Assembly (NCBI GenBank): GCA_050245975.1
Contig: JBFWWW010000004.1
Coordinates: 1-46,334 of the forward strand
Source of the DNA: JBFWWW01 sp050245975
GTDB lineage: Bacteria > Pseudomonadota > Alphaproteobacteria > Rhizobiales > Hyphomicrobiaceae
Direction: 5' to 3'
Length of the DNA stretch: 46,334 nt
Positions within the stretch are counted from its first letter, which is position 1. Each line of letters starts with the position of its first letter. Positions 27,713 through 35,027 of the stretch are shown here, piece after piece. A model generated the notes under the pieces. That model was not told the origin of the DNA and searched no databases. It saw nothing but the letters and a program-made list of their open reading frames with translations. The position numbers were made by a program, and so were the translations under genes.

Positions 27713-28015
27713 ATGCCAGCTACAATGAACGGGTCGTTTCCGTTCAATGACATATTAGCCCTCCAGGGTGCCTTTGTTGTCTTGAGCGACGCCTTAAATT
27801 TTGCGTTGGCTCGGCTCCGAGAGGATCACGGAAACGCAATAGGCGCGTGGTTTGACGAAATCGAGACGGAAATGATTAAACGAGCCAAAGGCTTCACGAC
27901 GGAAGATATGAGCATCGACGCCGAAGCTCAACGGATGAAGCCTGCAGTAGAATTCCTCATGCAGCTTATTGACTTGCATCGACGCAGTCTCGACGGTCCT
28001 CGTGGTGGAAAATAG
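27713..28015 (+). CDS. Unknown small protein
   Basis: 100 aa with the strong ribosome-binding site GAGGAGG 8 nt before ATG. It is mostly helical and acidic (IGAWFDEIETEMIKRAKGF, then AEAQRMKPAVEFLMQLIDLHRR). It is more AT-rich than its neighbours. I recognise no family. It is monocistronic between terminator hairpins and the end of the early operon (convergent), so it is probably a cargo gene. Confidence 0.6.
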   Translation: MPATMNGSFPFNDILALQGAFVVLSDALNFALARLREDHGNAIGAWFDEIETEMIKRAKGFTTEDMSIDAEAQRMKPAVEFLMQLIDLHRRSLDGPRGGK

Positions 28016-28041
28016 CGATTACTCCAGCGGCAATCCGGCAA

Positions 28042-28881
28042 TCAGAGCAAGCTCCATTCTTTCTTCGCTTCCGACGGCTCCGATGGCGCCTGGCGCGCCA
28101 GCATCCACTTCGCCGGAGCGTCGGGCCGGCCGAAGTTTGGCGACCAAGGGAACATGCCGAGCTGGCCGGCAGCACCGATGAACGGCACCGGCTGCGGATC
28201 GCTGAGCACCAGCGCGCGCGGGCCGAAGAACCACGGCGAGGCATGCTCTTTCACCACGGCATCGACCCGCACATGGCCGACGATGCCGCCGCGCTCGAGG
28301 TCCGCCGGCGCCGGGCACGTAACGCCGAGAGAGGCCATGAAGCGCACCGCGCTGTCGTATTCACCCCGCGTCATACCCTTGGACGCATGGATGGCGATGC
28401 GCTTGCCGATCATGTCGCGCATGCCGTGCCGGACGGCGGCCTCGGTGCGGTTCTCGACCGGCTTGCCGGCGTGGATGATGGCCCAGGCCCAAGGCTGACG
28501 GACAGAGAGCGCTCCGACGGGCACGCCTTCAGGACGGCCCAGCGCGTCGCCGATCACCGGCTCGGCATCGGCCGCGAGCCGCAAGAGCACGTCGGCATGG
28601 CACGGCGAGTCGGGCGGGCACCAGCAGGCGAGGTCCTTGCCATGCAGGCAGCCGATTGACGCAAGGATCGCCTCGCGACGCTTGGGCTCGACCGCGGCCA
28701 GGGCCGGGTGCCCAGCGAGCCACCTGTCGAAGGCATCGGCGGCCGTGACCGCGCCAGACGCGCGAACCTCGGGCGTGGGCCGGTCGGCCTGGAACGGATT
28801 ACCCCAGACCGTGTCACGGTCGACGCGCACGGCGCCGGGGTAAGCGAAGATCGTCTGTATCTGGACGCGTTTGGGCATCAT
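28042..28881 (-). CDS. DUF4326-ASCH fusion protein
   Basis: 279 aa. Residues 1-105 are DUF4326: VRVDRDTVWGNPF and then CLHGKDLACWCPPDSPCHADVLLRLA, the conserved NP..V and C..kdL.CwC....CH.d.l motif pair. Residues ~120-279 are an ASCH domain: GALSVRQPWAWAIIHAGKPVENRTEAA (the SxR.P.a..i..GxKxxE.R signature), then KRIAIHASK, then ERGGIVGHVRV. ASCH domains bind RNA or modified nucleobases. The coupling suggests a nucleotide or modified-base sensing role. It ends the early operon, with ATGA-type coupling to the upstream gene. The fusion is not something I have seen named. Confidence 0.75.
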   Translation of the reverse strand: MMPKRVQIQTIFAYPGAVRVDRDTVWGNPFQADRPTPEVRASGAVTAADAFDRWLAGHPALAAVEPKRREAILASIGCLHGKDLACWCPPDSPCHADVLLRLAADAEPVIGDALGRPEGVPVGALSVRQPWAWAIIHAGKPVENRTEAAVRHGMRDMIGKRIAIHASKGMTRGEYDSAVRFMASLGVTCPAPADLERGGIVGHVRVDAVVKEHASPWFFGPRALVLSDPQPVPFIGAAGQLGMFPWSPNFGRPDAPAKWMLARQAPSEPSEAKKEWSLL

Positions 28882-29315
28882 CGCCTAACTCCGGTCGACT
28901 GGCCGTTGGCGGTGTGGGGCGATACCGATGCCAGCGGCCGTTCCGGCACCTGCAGCGCCTTGGGCAACTCGATCTCGACGACGATGTGCTTCTTTTCATC
29001 GGTCATCTCGTCGAACTCGCACTCGGCTTTAATCACCCGGATGTGCCCGAGCCCCGGCAACTTGCCGATGATGATCGTGGCGCTGTCGCCCTTCAGCGTG
29101 CGCACCTTGAACGGCCCTGCCGGGTCGACCACCAGGCGCACGACTCGAGGGCTAGCCTCGAGGTCGGCAAGCACGCGCAGGCGCGTGTCGGCGCCGATCT
29201 TGTTGCGGCGTGCGACAGCGGCACTCATGCCGACGATCAGGTTGCCGCCCCGCAATTGCGAGAGCGTGATGCGCTCGATGCCTTCCTTCCCCGGCTTCAA
29301 TTCGATCCATGGCAT
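28878..29315 (-). CDS. Unknown early protein
   Basis: 145 aa from ATG at 29315. MPWIELKPGKEGIERITLSQLRGGNLIVGMSAAVARRNKIG... is beta/alpha with VRTLKGDSATIIIGKLPGLGHIRVIKAECEFDEMTDEKKHIVVEIELPK, a good small-domain pattern. No family recognised. Overlaps the next gene (ATGATG). Confidence 0.6.
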   Translation of the reverse strand: MPWIELKPGKEGIERITLSQLRGGNLIVGMSAAVARRNKIGADTRLRVLADLEASPRVVRLVVDPAGPFKVRTLKGDSATIIIGKLPGLGHIRVIKAECEFDEMTDEKKHIVVEIELPKALQVPERPLASVSPHTANGQSTGVRR

Positions 29316-29343
29316 GACGTTAGCCCCTCCCCTATTATGGCGT

Positions 29344-29574
29344 TCAGATGTGGCCTCCACGCGCCCACTGCCTCTTGCCCGGCGGTGGCACGCTTCGGCG
29401 CTTGATATGTTCCGACGCGATGATCCGACCGGACGAACCGAGCCAACTGAGAACCCGGTCGAGCCTCCGAACGATGCGTGCCGGCGGCATGCGGTCATCG
29501 AAAAGACGCGGCAGCGACGCGAGGTCCATCAAGCGCCCCGTCACCAGCACGATCGTCCGCGTGTCGAGGGTCAT
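29344..29574 (-). CDS. Unknown small early protein
   Basis: 76 aa, starting ATGA on the helicase stop (29571). MTLDTRTIVLVTGRLMDLASLPRLFDDRMPPARIVRRLDRVLSWLGSSGRIIASEHIKRRSV has two helices and a basic tail. Its start and position in the coupled operon support that it is translated. Family unknown. Confidence 0.5.
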   Translation of the reverse strand: MTLDTRTIVLVTGRLMDLASLPRLFDDRMPPARIVRRLDRVLSWLGSSGRIIASEHIKRRSVPPPGKRQWARGGHI

Positions 29575-31379
29575 CGCGTCCGCTCCATCAAATCGAGCCC
29601 CAGTTGTGGCTGGCTTTTCGTGGCCGCCGGCACTTTCGTGGCGGCCACCGACTCCCCTGCGGGGAGCCGGCCGGTGGCCGCGCTATCCTTCAAATACCGC
29701 TCCGCCAGGTCGCGGATCCGGGTCACGTCGGACTGCTGGTCCTTGGGCGCGGCGAGCGGGTCGACGATGCCCGCGCTCTGGCTCGACTTGAGGCCGAGCA
29801 CGCCCATCACGGCCGGGTCGCTGCCGTCCTCGGACACGAGAAAGATCTGGTCGACTTGGGAGCCCTGGCCCGGCCGGTCGAGCCGCGCCGTGCATTGCTC
29901 GTGCACCTTGGGCGACCAGTCGAGCTCGCCGTAGACGATGGTGCGGCAGCGGTGCTGCAGGCCGTCGAGGCCGGCACCCGAACGCAGCGACATGATCATC
30001 AGGTTCGTGGCACCGGACGTGAACAACTCGACCGTGCGGCGCTTCTTGGCCGGGCTCTCGCTGCCCGTGTAGAGCACCGGCTTGTGCGCGGCGAGGTCGG
30101 CCATCCAGATATCGTAGACGTCGCGGTGCCAGCCGCAGAGCAGCACGGGCTGGCCGGCCTCGAGCAGCAGCCGCACGAACGCCGCCACGTGCCGCGCCTT
30201 GGCGACGCCGGTGGCGTGCCGAAGCCGCATGTCGAGCTCGCGTGCCGCCTGGCCGCGCTCGACGAACGAGCCGCCGATCACCTGCCGGGCCAAAGTCGCC
30301 ATGAACTCGGCCTCGTTCTCGAGCGGCTCGGTATCGGTGTCGATGGTGTGAATGATTGTGTTCGGGAACTGCCGCTCGTGGCCGACGTCGGTGCGCGTGC
30401 GCCTGAGCGCTAGGTGCTGCTCGCGCAAATACGTGCCCAGCGCCGGCGGATCGGCGACGACCCATTTGCCGCCGGGGCCCGGCTTGCACCACTCGCGCAC
30501 GAAGTCCCACCAGTCGCCGAGGCAACCCTCCTCGAGGAAATCGCAGATGCGCCAGATCTCCTCGCCGTAGTTGTAGATCGGCGTGCCCGAGAGGCCGAGG
30601 ACAAGGGTGGCCGCTTGGGCGAAGGCCTTGGCCGCGGCGCCCTTGGCCGTGCCCGCCCCTGACCGCAGCTCCTGCACCTCGTCGAAGATCACGCTCTTGA
30701 AGCCGGCGGTGTCGGCATAGTCGATCCAGCCCGCCAGTTTCGAGTAGGGGCAGATGACGATGTCGGCCGGCGGCAGTGGGTAGGGCTTGGTCTGCTTGAC
30801 GATGTGCGTGCGCAATTCCGTGAACTCGGCGATCTTCTCGGCCCATTGACCGGGGAGGTGCGTCTGCGGCACGACGAGCGCCGGCAGATAGTCGGGCTCG
30901 ACCACCGCGGCAATCGCCGAGACCGTCTTGCCGAGGCCCATCTCGTCCATCAGCAGCAGCCGGCCGGTGCGGCGTGCCAGCTCGGCCGCCTGCACCTGGT
31001 AGTCGTAGGGTCGCTGGTTGCCGCGGAAGCCGCCCACGGCCGGGGGTCGCCATGTGGGCGACAGGATGTAGCTGATCTCCGCCTGCCCGAGGTCGAACAG
31101 CGTGCGGCGCTCGGCCATGGCGGTGGCATGCTCGGCCGCAATGCGCATGGGATACCGCGAAAGAAACCATTGCAGGTCGGCGTCGAGGCCGGGCCCACCG
31201 GTCAGCGTGAACGGCGGGCGGCCGGTTTTCGGAATGCGTGGGAACACCTGCTTCAGGCGGATCGCGACGTGCGGCTCGATGTCGGTGATCGTCCAGGTGT
31301 TGTGCTGGTGCCCAGCGCCGGCGGCGGTGAGCTCGATGGTGCCATAGGTGCGGCTATGGGCGAGGAGCGAGGGAGTCAT
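29571..31379 (-). CDS. SNF2-family DNA helicase/translocase
   Basis: 602 aa. Motif I is MDEMGLGKT at ~150-158, motif II DEVQ in SVIFDEVQELR, motif III GLSGTPI, motif IV-V region LLCGWHRDVYDI and LMIMSLRSGAGLDGL, and motif VI QCTARLDRPGQ. This is a superfamily II SNF2 helicase of the phage-replication kind. The first ~100 residues hold a substrate-binding leader. The C-terminus carries an element-derived insert (AATGRLPAGESVAATK at ~575) and then QPQLGLDLMERTR. Phage relatives act in DNA replication or recombination. It is linked by ATGA to genes on both sides. Confidence 0.88.
   Translation of the reverse strand: MTPSLLAHSRTYGTIELTAAGAGHQHNTWTITDIEPHVAIRLKQVFPRIPKTGRPPFTLTGGPGLDADLQWFLSRYPMRIAAEHATAMAERRTLFDLGQAEISYILSPTWRPPAVGGFRGNQRPYDYQVQAAELARRTGRLLLMDEMGLGKTVSAIAAVVEPDYLPALVVPQTHLPGQWAEKIAEFTELRTHIVKQTKPYPLPPADIVICPYSKLAGWIDYADTAGFKSVIFDEVQELRSGAGTAKGAAAKAFAQAATLVLGLSGTPIYNYGEEIWRICDFLEEGCLGDWWDFVREWCKPGPGGKWVVADPPALGTYLREQHLALRRTRTDVGHERQFPNTIIHTIDTDTEPLENEAEFMATLARQVIGGSFVERGQAARELDMRLRHATGVAKARHVAAFVRLLLEAGQPVLLCGWHRDVYDIWMADLAAHKPVLYTGSESPAKKRRTVELFTSGATNLMIMSLRSGAGLDGLQHRCRTIVYGELDWSPKVHEQCTARLDRPGQGSQVDQIFLVSEDGSDPAVMGVLGLKSSQSAGIVDPLAAPKDQQSDVTRIRDLAERYLKDSAATGRLPAGESVAATKVPAATKSQPQLGLDLMERTR
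29641..29681 (-). repeat. Palindromic element copy 18, in coding sequence
   Basis: Perfect minus-strand arms GCGGCCACCG/CGGTGGCCGC, GCCGG, CTCCCC-GCA-GGGGAG, T, tail CACGAAAG. In frame near the C-terminus of the helicase, encoding AATGRLPAGESVAATK. Same arms as copies 24 and 30. Confidence 0.95.
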
Positions 31380-31666
31380 GGTTTCAACCTCACGCCGGCC
31401 TGCCAGTCCGCCTCTGTCAGCAGCACGCCTTCCTCGCGCAGCCCCGGCGGCGGGTTGCGCCGCAGCGCCGTGAAAGGCGCCCCGCACTGCGTGCACGTGC
31501 CGAAGGGCTCGCCGACGCGCAGGATGAGGCCGGGCTGCATCTCGCCGAGGTCGTCGGGAAAGATCGCCGCGCCAAGCATGATGTCGCGCACAGCAGTCGC
31601 CACTTGGTGGCCCTCATTGCACACGAACCGCGTGCCGATCGGATGGACGATGCGGAGCCAGGTCAT
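31376..31666 (-). CDS. Unknown small Cys-pair protein (possible zinc ribbon)
   Basis: 96 aa from ATG 31666. MTWLRIVHPIGTRFVCNEGHQVATAVRDIMLGAAIFPDDLGEMQPG... then FGTCTQCGAPF. The CxxxH and CxxC pairs suggest a zinc ribbon. Similar proteins lie next to helicase genes in phage operons. ATGA overlap with both flanking genes. Confidence 0.55.
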   Translation of the reverse strand: MTWLRIVHPIGTRFVCNEGHQVATAVRDIMLGAAIFPDDLGEMQPGLILRVGEPFGTCTQCGAPFTALRRNPPPGLREEGVLLTEADWQAGVRLKP

Positions 31667-31833
31667 CGGATCTCGTCCCAGCGCAGCGTGTCGATCATTT
31701 CGCGATAGGCCGGCCGCGTCGTGCTGGCGGCCGTGATCTCGGCACAGCCGACAACGTACATGGCCGACATCACGTCTTCCGCCGTCACGACGCGCGTCCA
31801 GCCCCCACTGGTGCGGATCACGAACTGCTGCAT
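31663..31833 (-). CDS. Small unknown early protein (56 aa)
   Basis: MQQFVIRTSGGWTRVVTAEDVMSAMYVVGCAEITAASTTRPAYREMIDTLRWDEIR. Ribosome-binding site GGGGGAACGGGGA. It overlaps the DUF4031 gene by 16 nt and the next gene by ATGA. Alpha/beta with no recognised family. Confidence 0.5.
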   Translation of the reverse strand: MQQFVIRTSGGWTRVVTAEDVMSAMYVVGCAEITAASTTRPAYREMIDTLRWDEIR

Positions 31834-32171
31834 TCCCCGTTCCCCCGTTTGCGCGCACGCAGATCGGCGATCGTCGCGAGCATCTTGTCGTGACCCTTGC
31901 GTCTCGCCTCGTGCTCAGTCGGGCCGTACTTGTCCGTGAGCACGGCGCCGGCGGCGATGGCCTTGGCCTTCATGCCGAGCGAGATGTCGAAGTGCACCCA
32001 CGAGGCGTTCCGGTGCTTGCCGAACGAAAGCGTCGGGTGGCCCTGGATCCACTTGCGCTGCACGCCGATGCGGTCGGCCATCGCGAGCAGCTCGTCGAGC
32101 GTATCGGCCCACATGTGGCACATGACCATCCGGCCGAAGGCGTGGCGCACGTCGTCGACGTAGACGGTCAT
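31818..32171 (-). CDS. DUF4031 protein
   Basis: 117 aa from ATG 32171. TVYVDDVRHAFGRMVMCHMWADTLDELLAMADRIGVQRKWIQG is the DUF4031 signature (VYVDd.r...gr...Hm.ad..deLh.fA..iG..r.w.q). The remainder is HFDISLGMKAKAIAAGAVLTDKYG. Family role is unknown; it is often found in phages and near replication genes. Linked by ATGA to the upstream TM protein gene. Confidence 0.85.
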   Translation of the reverse strand: MTVYVDDVRHAFGRMVMCHMWADTLDELLAMADRIGVQRKWIQGHPTLSFGKHRNASWVHFDISLGMKAKAIAAGAVLTDKYGPTEHEARRKGHDKMLATIADLRARKRGNGECSSS

Positions 32172-32395
32172 CGGCCGGCCTCCCCGCACACCTGCGTGCC
32201 GTCGCGGCGCTTTCGTGGCGTCACGCCGCCGAAGATCGTGCGCAAATACTCGCAGCCGGTCAGCGCATCGACGGACACGACCAAGCCGCAGCTGCGCCCG
32301 GATGGGCCGTCGCAGTCGTCTCGCGCGGACGTCAGTGCGCCCGCCAACCAGAGAATGATCGATGCAGCCAAGACGATATCGACAGCTCGGCTCAC
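32168..32395 (-). CDS. Small membrane or secreted protein (DUF6440-like)
   Basis: 75 aa. MSRAVDIVLAASIILWLAGALTSARDDCDGPSGRSCG begins with one membrane helix or signal; the rest GLVVSVDALTGCEYLRTIFGGVTPRKRRDG is like the short DUF6440 pattern (.D..TG..YL....GG.tP......). It is odd among replication genes, perhaps an exclusion factor or a periplasmic peptide. ATGA to neighbours. Confidence 0.55.
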   Translation of the reverse strand: MSRAVDIVLAASIILWLAGALTSARDDCDGPSGRSCGLVVSVDALTGCEYLRTIFGGVTPRKRRDGTQVCGEAGR

Positions 32396-32826
32396 AGCCA
32401 GGCCCTCCCGAGAAACACGAAAGCAACCCGCTTGCCGCCGATCAGCGACGGCATGAGCAGCGGCTTGGCGGTGACCAGCACAAACGAAGCGATGCGTGGC
32501 TCTTCGGCGTAGCGCTCGAGTTGGCGGCGCGCGTCCTTGGCGGTGCCGCCGATCTTGACCTCTATTCCGATTTCGCCCGGCGACTCGCCGGAGGCGAGCC
32601 GGCCTCCGGGCGCGGTAATCAGAAAGTCAATGACGCCGCCGTCGACAACCACCTCGCGTTCAAACACCAGACCGGCGGCGGCAAAGCGCTCGGCCATGTC
32701 GGCCTGCAGGCGCTTTTCGGTCTCGGTCGAGAGCCGGGCGCGTGACAGCAGCGCGACGATGCCGTGCACCGTCGCGACGTGTTGCTCGTCCGCCCAGCGC
32801 GGCGTGACGTTTGTAGTGTTTGTCAT
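32392..32826 (-). CDS. PD-(D/E)XK nuclease-like protein interrupted by an element
   Basis: 144 aa from ATG 32826. TETEKRLQADMAERFAAAGLVFEREVVVDGGVIDFLI gives the helix and first strand with the D of the nuclease core, and GIEVKIGGTAKDARRQLERYAEEPRIASFVLVTAK gives the E-x-K strand and following helix. Between them lies TAPGGRLASGESPGE, encoded by element copy 19, exactly where a short turn would normally connect the two catalytic strands. The order of residues remains intact (D, ..., E, K), so the insert may be tolerated as a loop. Likely role: DNA end processing, Holliday junction or recombination nuclease. Confidence 0.65.
   Translation of the reverse strand: MTNTTNVTPRWADEQHVATVHGIVALLSRARLSTETEKRLQADMAERFAAAGLVFEREVVVDGGVIDFLITAPGGRLASGESPGEIGIEVKIGGTAKDARRQLERYAEEPRIASFVLVTAKPLLMPSLIGGKRVAFVFLGRAWL
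32574..32612 (-). repeat. Palindromic element copy 19, inside nuclease core
   Basis: Minus-strand arms CGCCCGGAG/CGCCGGGCG with one mismatch, GCCGG, CTCGCC-TCC-GGCGAG, T. In frame; encodes GGRLASGESP. It separates the two catalytic strands of the nuclease-like protein. Confidence 0.9.
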
Positions 32827-33242
32827 GCGGCTTGACCCCTTGCCGCTTCCGACTGGCTTGCTCGTGGCGCCCGCGACTCCGCTCGCGCGAAGCCGGCCGC
32901 GGGCGCTTTGGTGCGTTCCCTCTCCCGGTAATCCTTGAGCCACCGCGCACGCTCGCCTGCGGCCATGGCCTCGAGCAACGTGGGCCAGGATTTTTCCGAT
33001 GTGCGGCCGTCGAGCGTGGCGCGATAGACATGCACCTCGCGCCGCCCGCCCTTGACCGGGTCGTCCTCGAAACGGCGGCTTTCGCACCAGGCGACGAGGC
33101 GGCCGTCGGCCGTGGTCCATTCGTAATGGAAGTCTTGCGTGGCGCCCGTCGACTCCCCTTGCGGGGAGCCGGCCGCCGGGCGGGTAACCCACTCACGCCG
33201 CCAGGCCACACCGGTGCGTGTGGTGAAGATCTCGCCGCTCAT
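32823..33242 (-). CDS. Unknown early protein with two element inserts
   Basis: 139 aa from ATG 33242, ATGA-linked to the upstream gene stop. MSGEIFTTRTGVAWRREWVTRP then element insert AAGSPQGESTGATQ, then DFHYEWTTADGRLVAWCESRRFEDDPVKGGRREVHVYRATLDGRTSEKSW and helix ARWLKDYRERERT. The second insert and the tail follow. The aromatic, strand-rich core with W and Y positions looks like a small phage beta-sheet domain; not recognised. Loops of these two elements are 4-nt, which shifts the upstream half of the peptide frame relative to other copies. Confidence 0.5.
   Translation of the reverse strand: MSGEIFTTRTGVAWRREWVTRPAAGSPQGESTGATQDFHYEWTTADGRLVAWCESRRFEDDPVKGGRREVHVYRATLDGRTSEKSWPTLLEAMAAGERARWLKDYRERERTKAPAAGFARAESRAPRASQSEAARGQAA
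32867..32906 (-). repeat. Palindromic element copy 20, in coding sequence
   Basis: Perfect arms GCGCCCGCG/CGCGGGCGC; inner CTTCGC-GCGA-GCGGAG with a T-G wobble on this strand and a GNRA tetraloop. Lies near the C-terminus of the gene at 32823-33242. Confidence 0.85.
33142..33183 (-). repeat. Palindromic element copy 21, in coding sequence
   Basis: GCCGG, CTCCCC-GCAA-GGGGAG with a GNRA loop, arms with one mismatch. Encodes AAGSPQGESTGATQ near the N-terminus of the gene at 32823-33242. Confidence 0.88.
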
Positions 33243-33520
33243 GGCACCGCTCTCGCCAGCGCGGCGATCGGCGCGATGCGGACCGTGCCTTTCGAGGTGC
33301 GCACGACGAACGACGTGCCGCGGCGCGCCGGCCGGCCGTCGCTGCCCATGATCAGCGACCGAACCTCCCCAGCGTCGACATCGGCCGACATCGCGTAGGC
33401 TTGGCGCACGCCGTCGAGATAGACGGCATGCTGGCGGAGCCACGGCCCCTTCGGATGGTCGGGGTCGCCACGCGCCTGGACGATGGCGCTGCCGCGCCTC
33501 GAGACCCGGTCCGCCATCAC
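33239..33520 (-). CDS. Unknown early protein
   Basis: 93 aa. MMADRVSRRGSAIVQARGDPDHPKGPWLRQHAVYLDGVRQAYAMSADVDAGEVRSLIMGSDGRPARRGTSFVVRTSKGTVRI: beta-rich with a repeat-like VRxL..GxDG...RxG..... Coupled by ATGA on both sides. Family not recognised. Confidence 0.5.
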   Translation of the reverse strand: MMADRVSRRGSAIVQARGDPDHPKGPWLRQHAVYLDGVRQAYAMSADVDAGEVRSLIMGSDGRPARRGTSFVVRTSKGTVRIAPIAALARAVP

Positions 33521-34140
33521 TCCCGCCTCCCGCCTTTGGTCCAGCCGGCGACGATGGTTTTGGCTGCGGCCTCGATCTCGGCGGCGTCGCGGTCGATCCG
33601 GCGGAAGAGGTCGGCATCGTCCCAGGTTGGCGTGATGCCGAGGCGTCGGGCGAGTTCATGGCACTCGGCCTCGAAGATCGGCAGATCCGTGTTCGGACCG
33701 AAGTCGAGCCAGGCGCCGTGCAACTGGTCGACGCGGTCCTTGATCAGGCCCTCGATGCCGGCGATCAGCCGCCGCTCGGCGCCGCTACCGGGTGTCCAGA
33801 CCCGGAACAGCACGCCGCGCGACCGGTGCGGCGAGAAGCGGTCCATCTGCGGGGTGATGGTGTCGCGCCAGGTGCGCGTCACGCCGAGCAGGATCGGCCA
33901 GGCGCCCATGTTGTCGCCGAAGAAGCGCGGCTCGGGCCCGTCGTTGCCGGCCACGTAGACCGCCGCCGGCGACAGCGCGGCGAAGGCCTGCTGGTGGTAC
34001 TCGGTCCAGCTTTTCGTGGGCGCCTCCGACTCTCCTGCGGGGAGCCGGCCGTCGGCGCCGTGGGTTCCCGCAATACGGTCGGCGGTGGTCATGCCGAAGC
34101 GTTCGGCTAACTGCACGATGTCGGTTTGCGCGGTGCTCAT
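33517..34140 (-). CDS. Unknown early protein (Rhizobiales phage type) with element insert
   Basis: 207 aa from ATG 34140. MSTAQTDIVQLAERFGMTTADRIAGTHGAD, an insert GRLPAGESEAPTK (element copy 22), then WTEYHQQAFAALSPAAVYVAGNDGPEPRFFGDNMGAWPILLGVTRTWRDTI and RDRVDQLHGAWLDFG. The second part is alpha/beta and looks enzyme-like; LFRRIDRDAAEIEAAAKTIVAGW is the terminal helix. No recognised family. ATGA-linked to the next and previous genes. Confidence 0.5.
   Translation of the reverse strand: MSTAQTDIVQLAERFGMTTADRIAGTHGADGRLPAGESEAPTKSWTEYHQQAFAALSPAAVYVAGNDGPEPRFFGDNMGAWPILLGVTRTWRDTITPQMDRFSPHRSRGVLFRVWTPGSGAERRLIAGIEGLIKDRVDQLHGAWLDFGPNTDLPIFEAECHELARRLGITPTWDDADLFRRIDRDAAEIEAAAKTIVAGWTKGGRRE
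34020..34060 (-). repeat. Palindromic element copy 22, in coding sequence
   Basis: GCCGG, CTCCCC-GCA-GGAGAG with a C-A mismatch, arms GGCGCCGACG/CGGAGGCGCC mismatched at two positions. In frame; encodes GRLPAGESEAPTK. Confidence 0.85.
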
Positions 34141-35027
34141 GCGCGGTGCTCCGTGGGAATGAGTTCGGCGGGCGTGGCGCGGGCGATGACGGTGAGCTTG
34201 TCGACCGCGCGCAGATAGTTGCCGCGCACGGTGTCCTTGCTGCCGCCGACGCGCTCGGCGATCTGGCGCCACGAGAACGGCGGGTTGGCCGCCCGGAAGC
34301 GGAACAACTGCCGCTCGAACGCGGTGAGCTGGCGCCACCAGTCGAGCGCGTAGTGCCAGTCGCCGTTGTCACGGCGCGACGGCGTCCAGGCCGAGCGCAC
34401 GGCGCCGATCTCGGCCGTGACGGGCAGACCGCGGCGGCGGGCTTCGGCGGCGTCCTCGGCCTGCTGGTGGCGGCGCATCAGGTGGTAGAACTCGCGCGGG
34501 ATGTCGCTGGCGTAGGCGAGCGTGCGCAGGCCGGGGTTCGGCTCCATCTCCATGCGCCGCAGGCCGCGCAACACGCGCGCCTCGGCCTCGCGCTCGCAGA
34601 CGGGCGGCACGCGCTCGCCGAGGCGCAGGCCGGGATACGGCCAGTCGTCGGTTTCCGGCAGCGGCGGCGGGTCTGGCTCGGGGCCGGGCTCGGGCTCGCG
34701 GTAGATGGGGCCGATCAAAGCCTCGGGCAACGGCTCCGGCCATGCCTCCCACTCGACCGGGCGCCAGGCGGTAGGCTCGCGGCGGTGGCGCAGAGCGCCG
34801 TCGGGCACGATGCGGAACGGCGTCAGCAGCAGGTACTGGCCGAGCCCCGCGTGCCATTCCATCCACGCCCAGAGCCGGCTGGCCGGATCGAGCGAGAGCC
34901 GGCCCACCACCTCCCAGCCCTGGCCGGCCAGGTGCACGGTCCTGTCCGCGTGGGCGAGCGTCAGATAGCCGATCGGATACCAGAGCGCGCCGGGCGGCCG
35001 CATGTAGCTGGTCGGCGGGCTGCTCAC
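34137..35027 (-). CDS. Unknown early protein with C-terminal HTH
   Basis: 296 aa. Residues 1-110 are a folded domain (LWYPIGYLTLAHADRTVHLAGQGWEVVGRLSLDPASRLWAWMEW). A Pro/Glu linker follows (EPEPGPEPDPPPLPETDDW). The C-terminal 60 residues (WWRQLTAFERQLFRFRAANPPFSWRQIAERVGGSKDTVRGNYLRAVDKLTVI) are a helix-turn-helix resembling DUF6362 and sigma-like regulator tails. It may be a transcription or replication regulator. ATGA-linked on both sides. Confidence 0.55.
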   Translation of the reverse strand: MSSPPTSYMRPPGALWYPIGYLTLAHADRTVHLAGQGWEVVGRLSLDPASRLWAWMEWHAGLGQYLLLTPFRIVPDGALRHRREPTAWRPVEWEAWPEPLPEALIGPIYREPEPGPEPDPPPLPETDDWPYPGLRLGERVPPVCEREAEARVLRGLRRMEMEPNPGLRTLAYASDIPREFYHLMRRHQQAEDAAEARRRGLPVTAEIGAVRSAWTPSRRDNGDWHYALDWWRQLTAFERQLFRFRAANPPFSWRQIAERVGGSKDTVRGNYLRAVDKLTVIARATPAELIPTEHRA

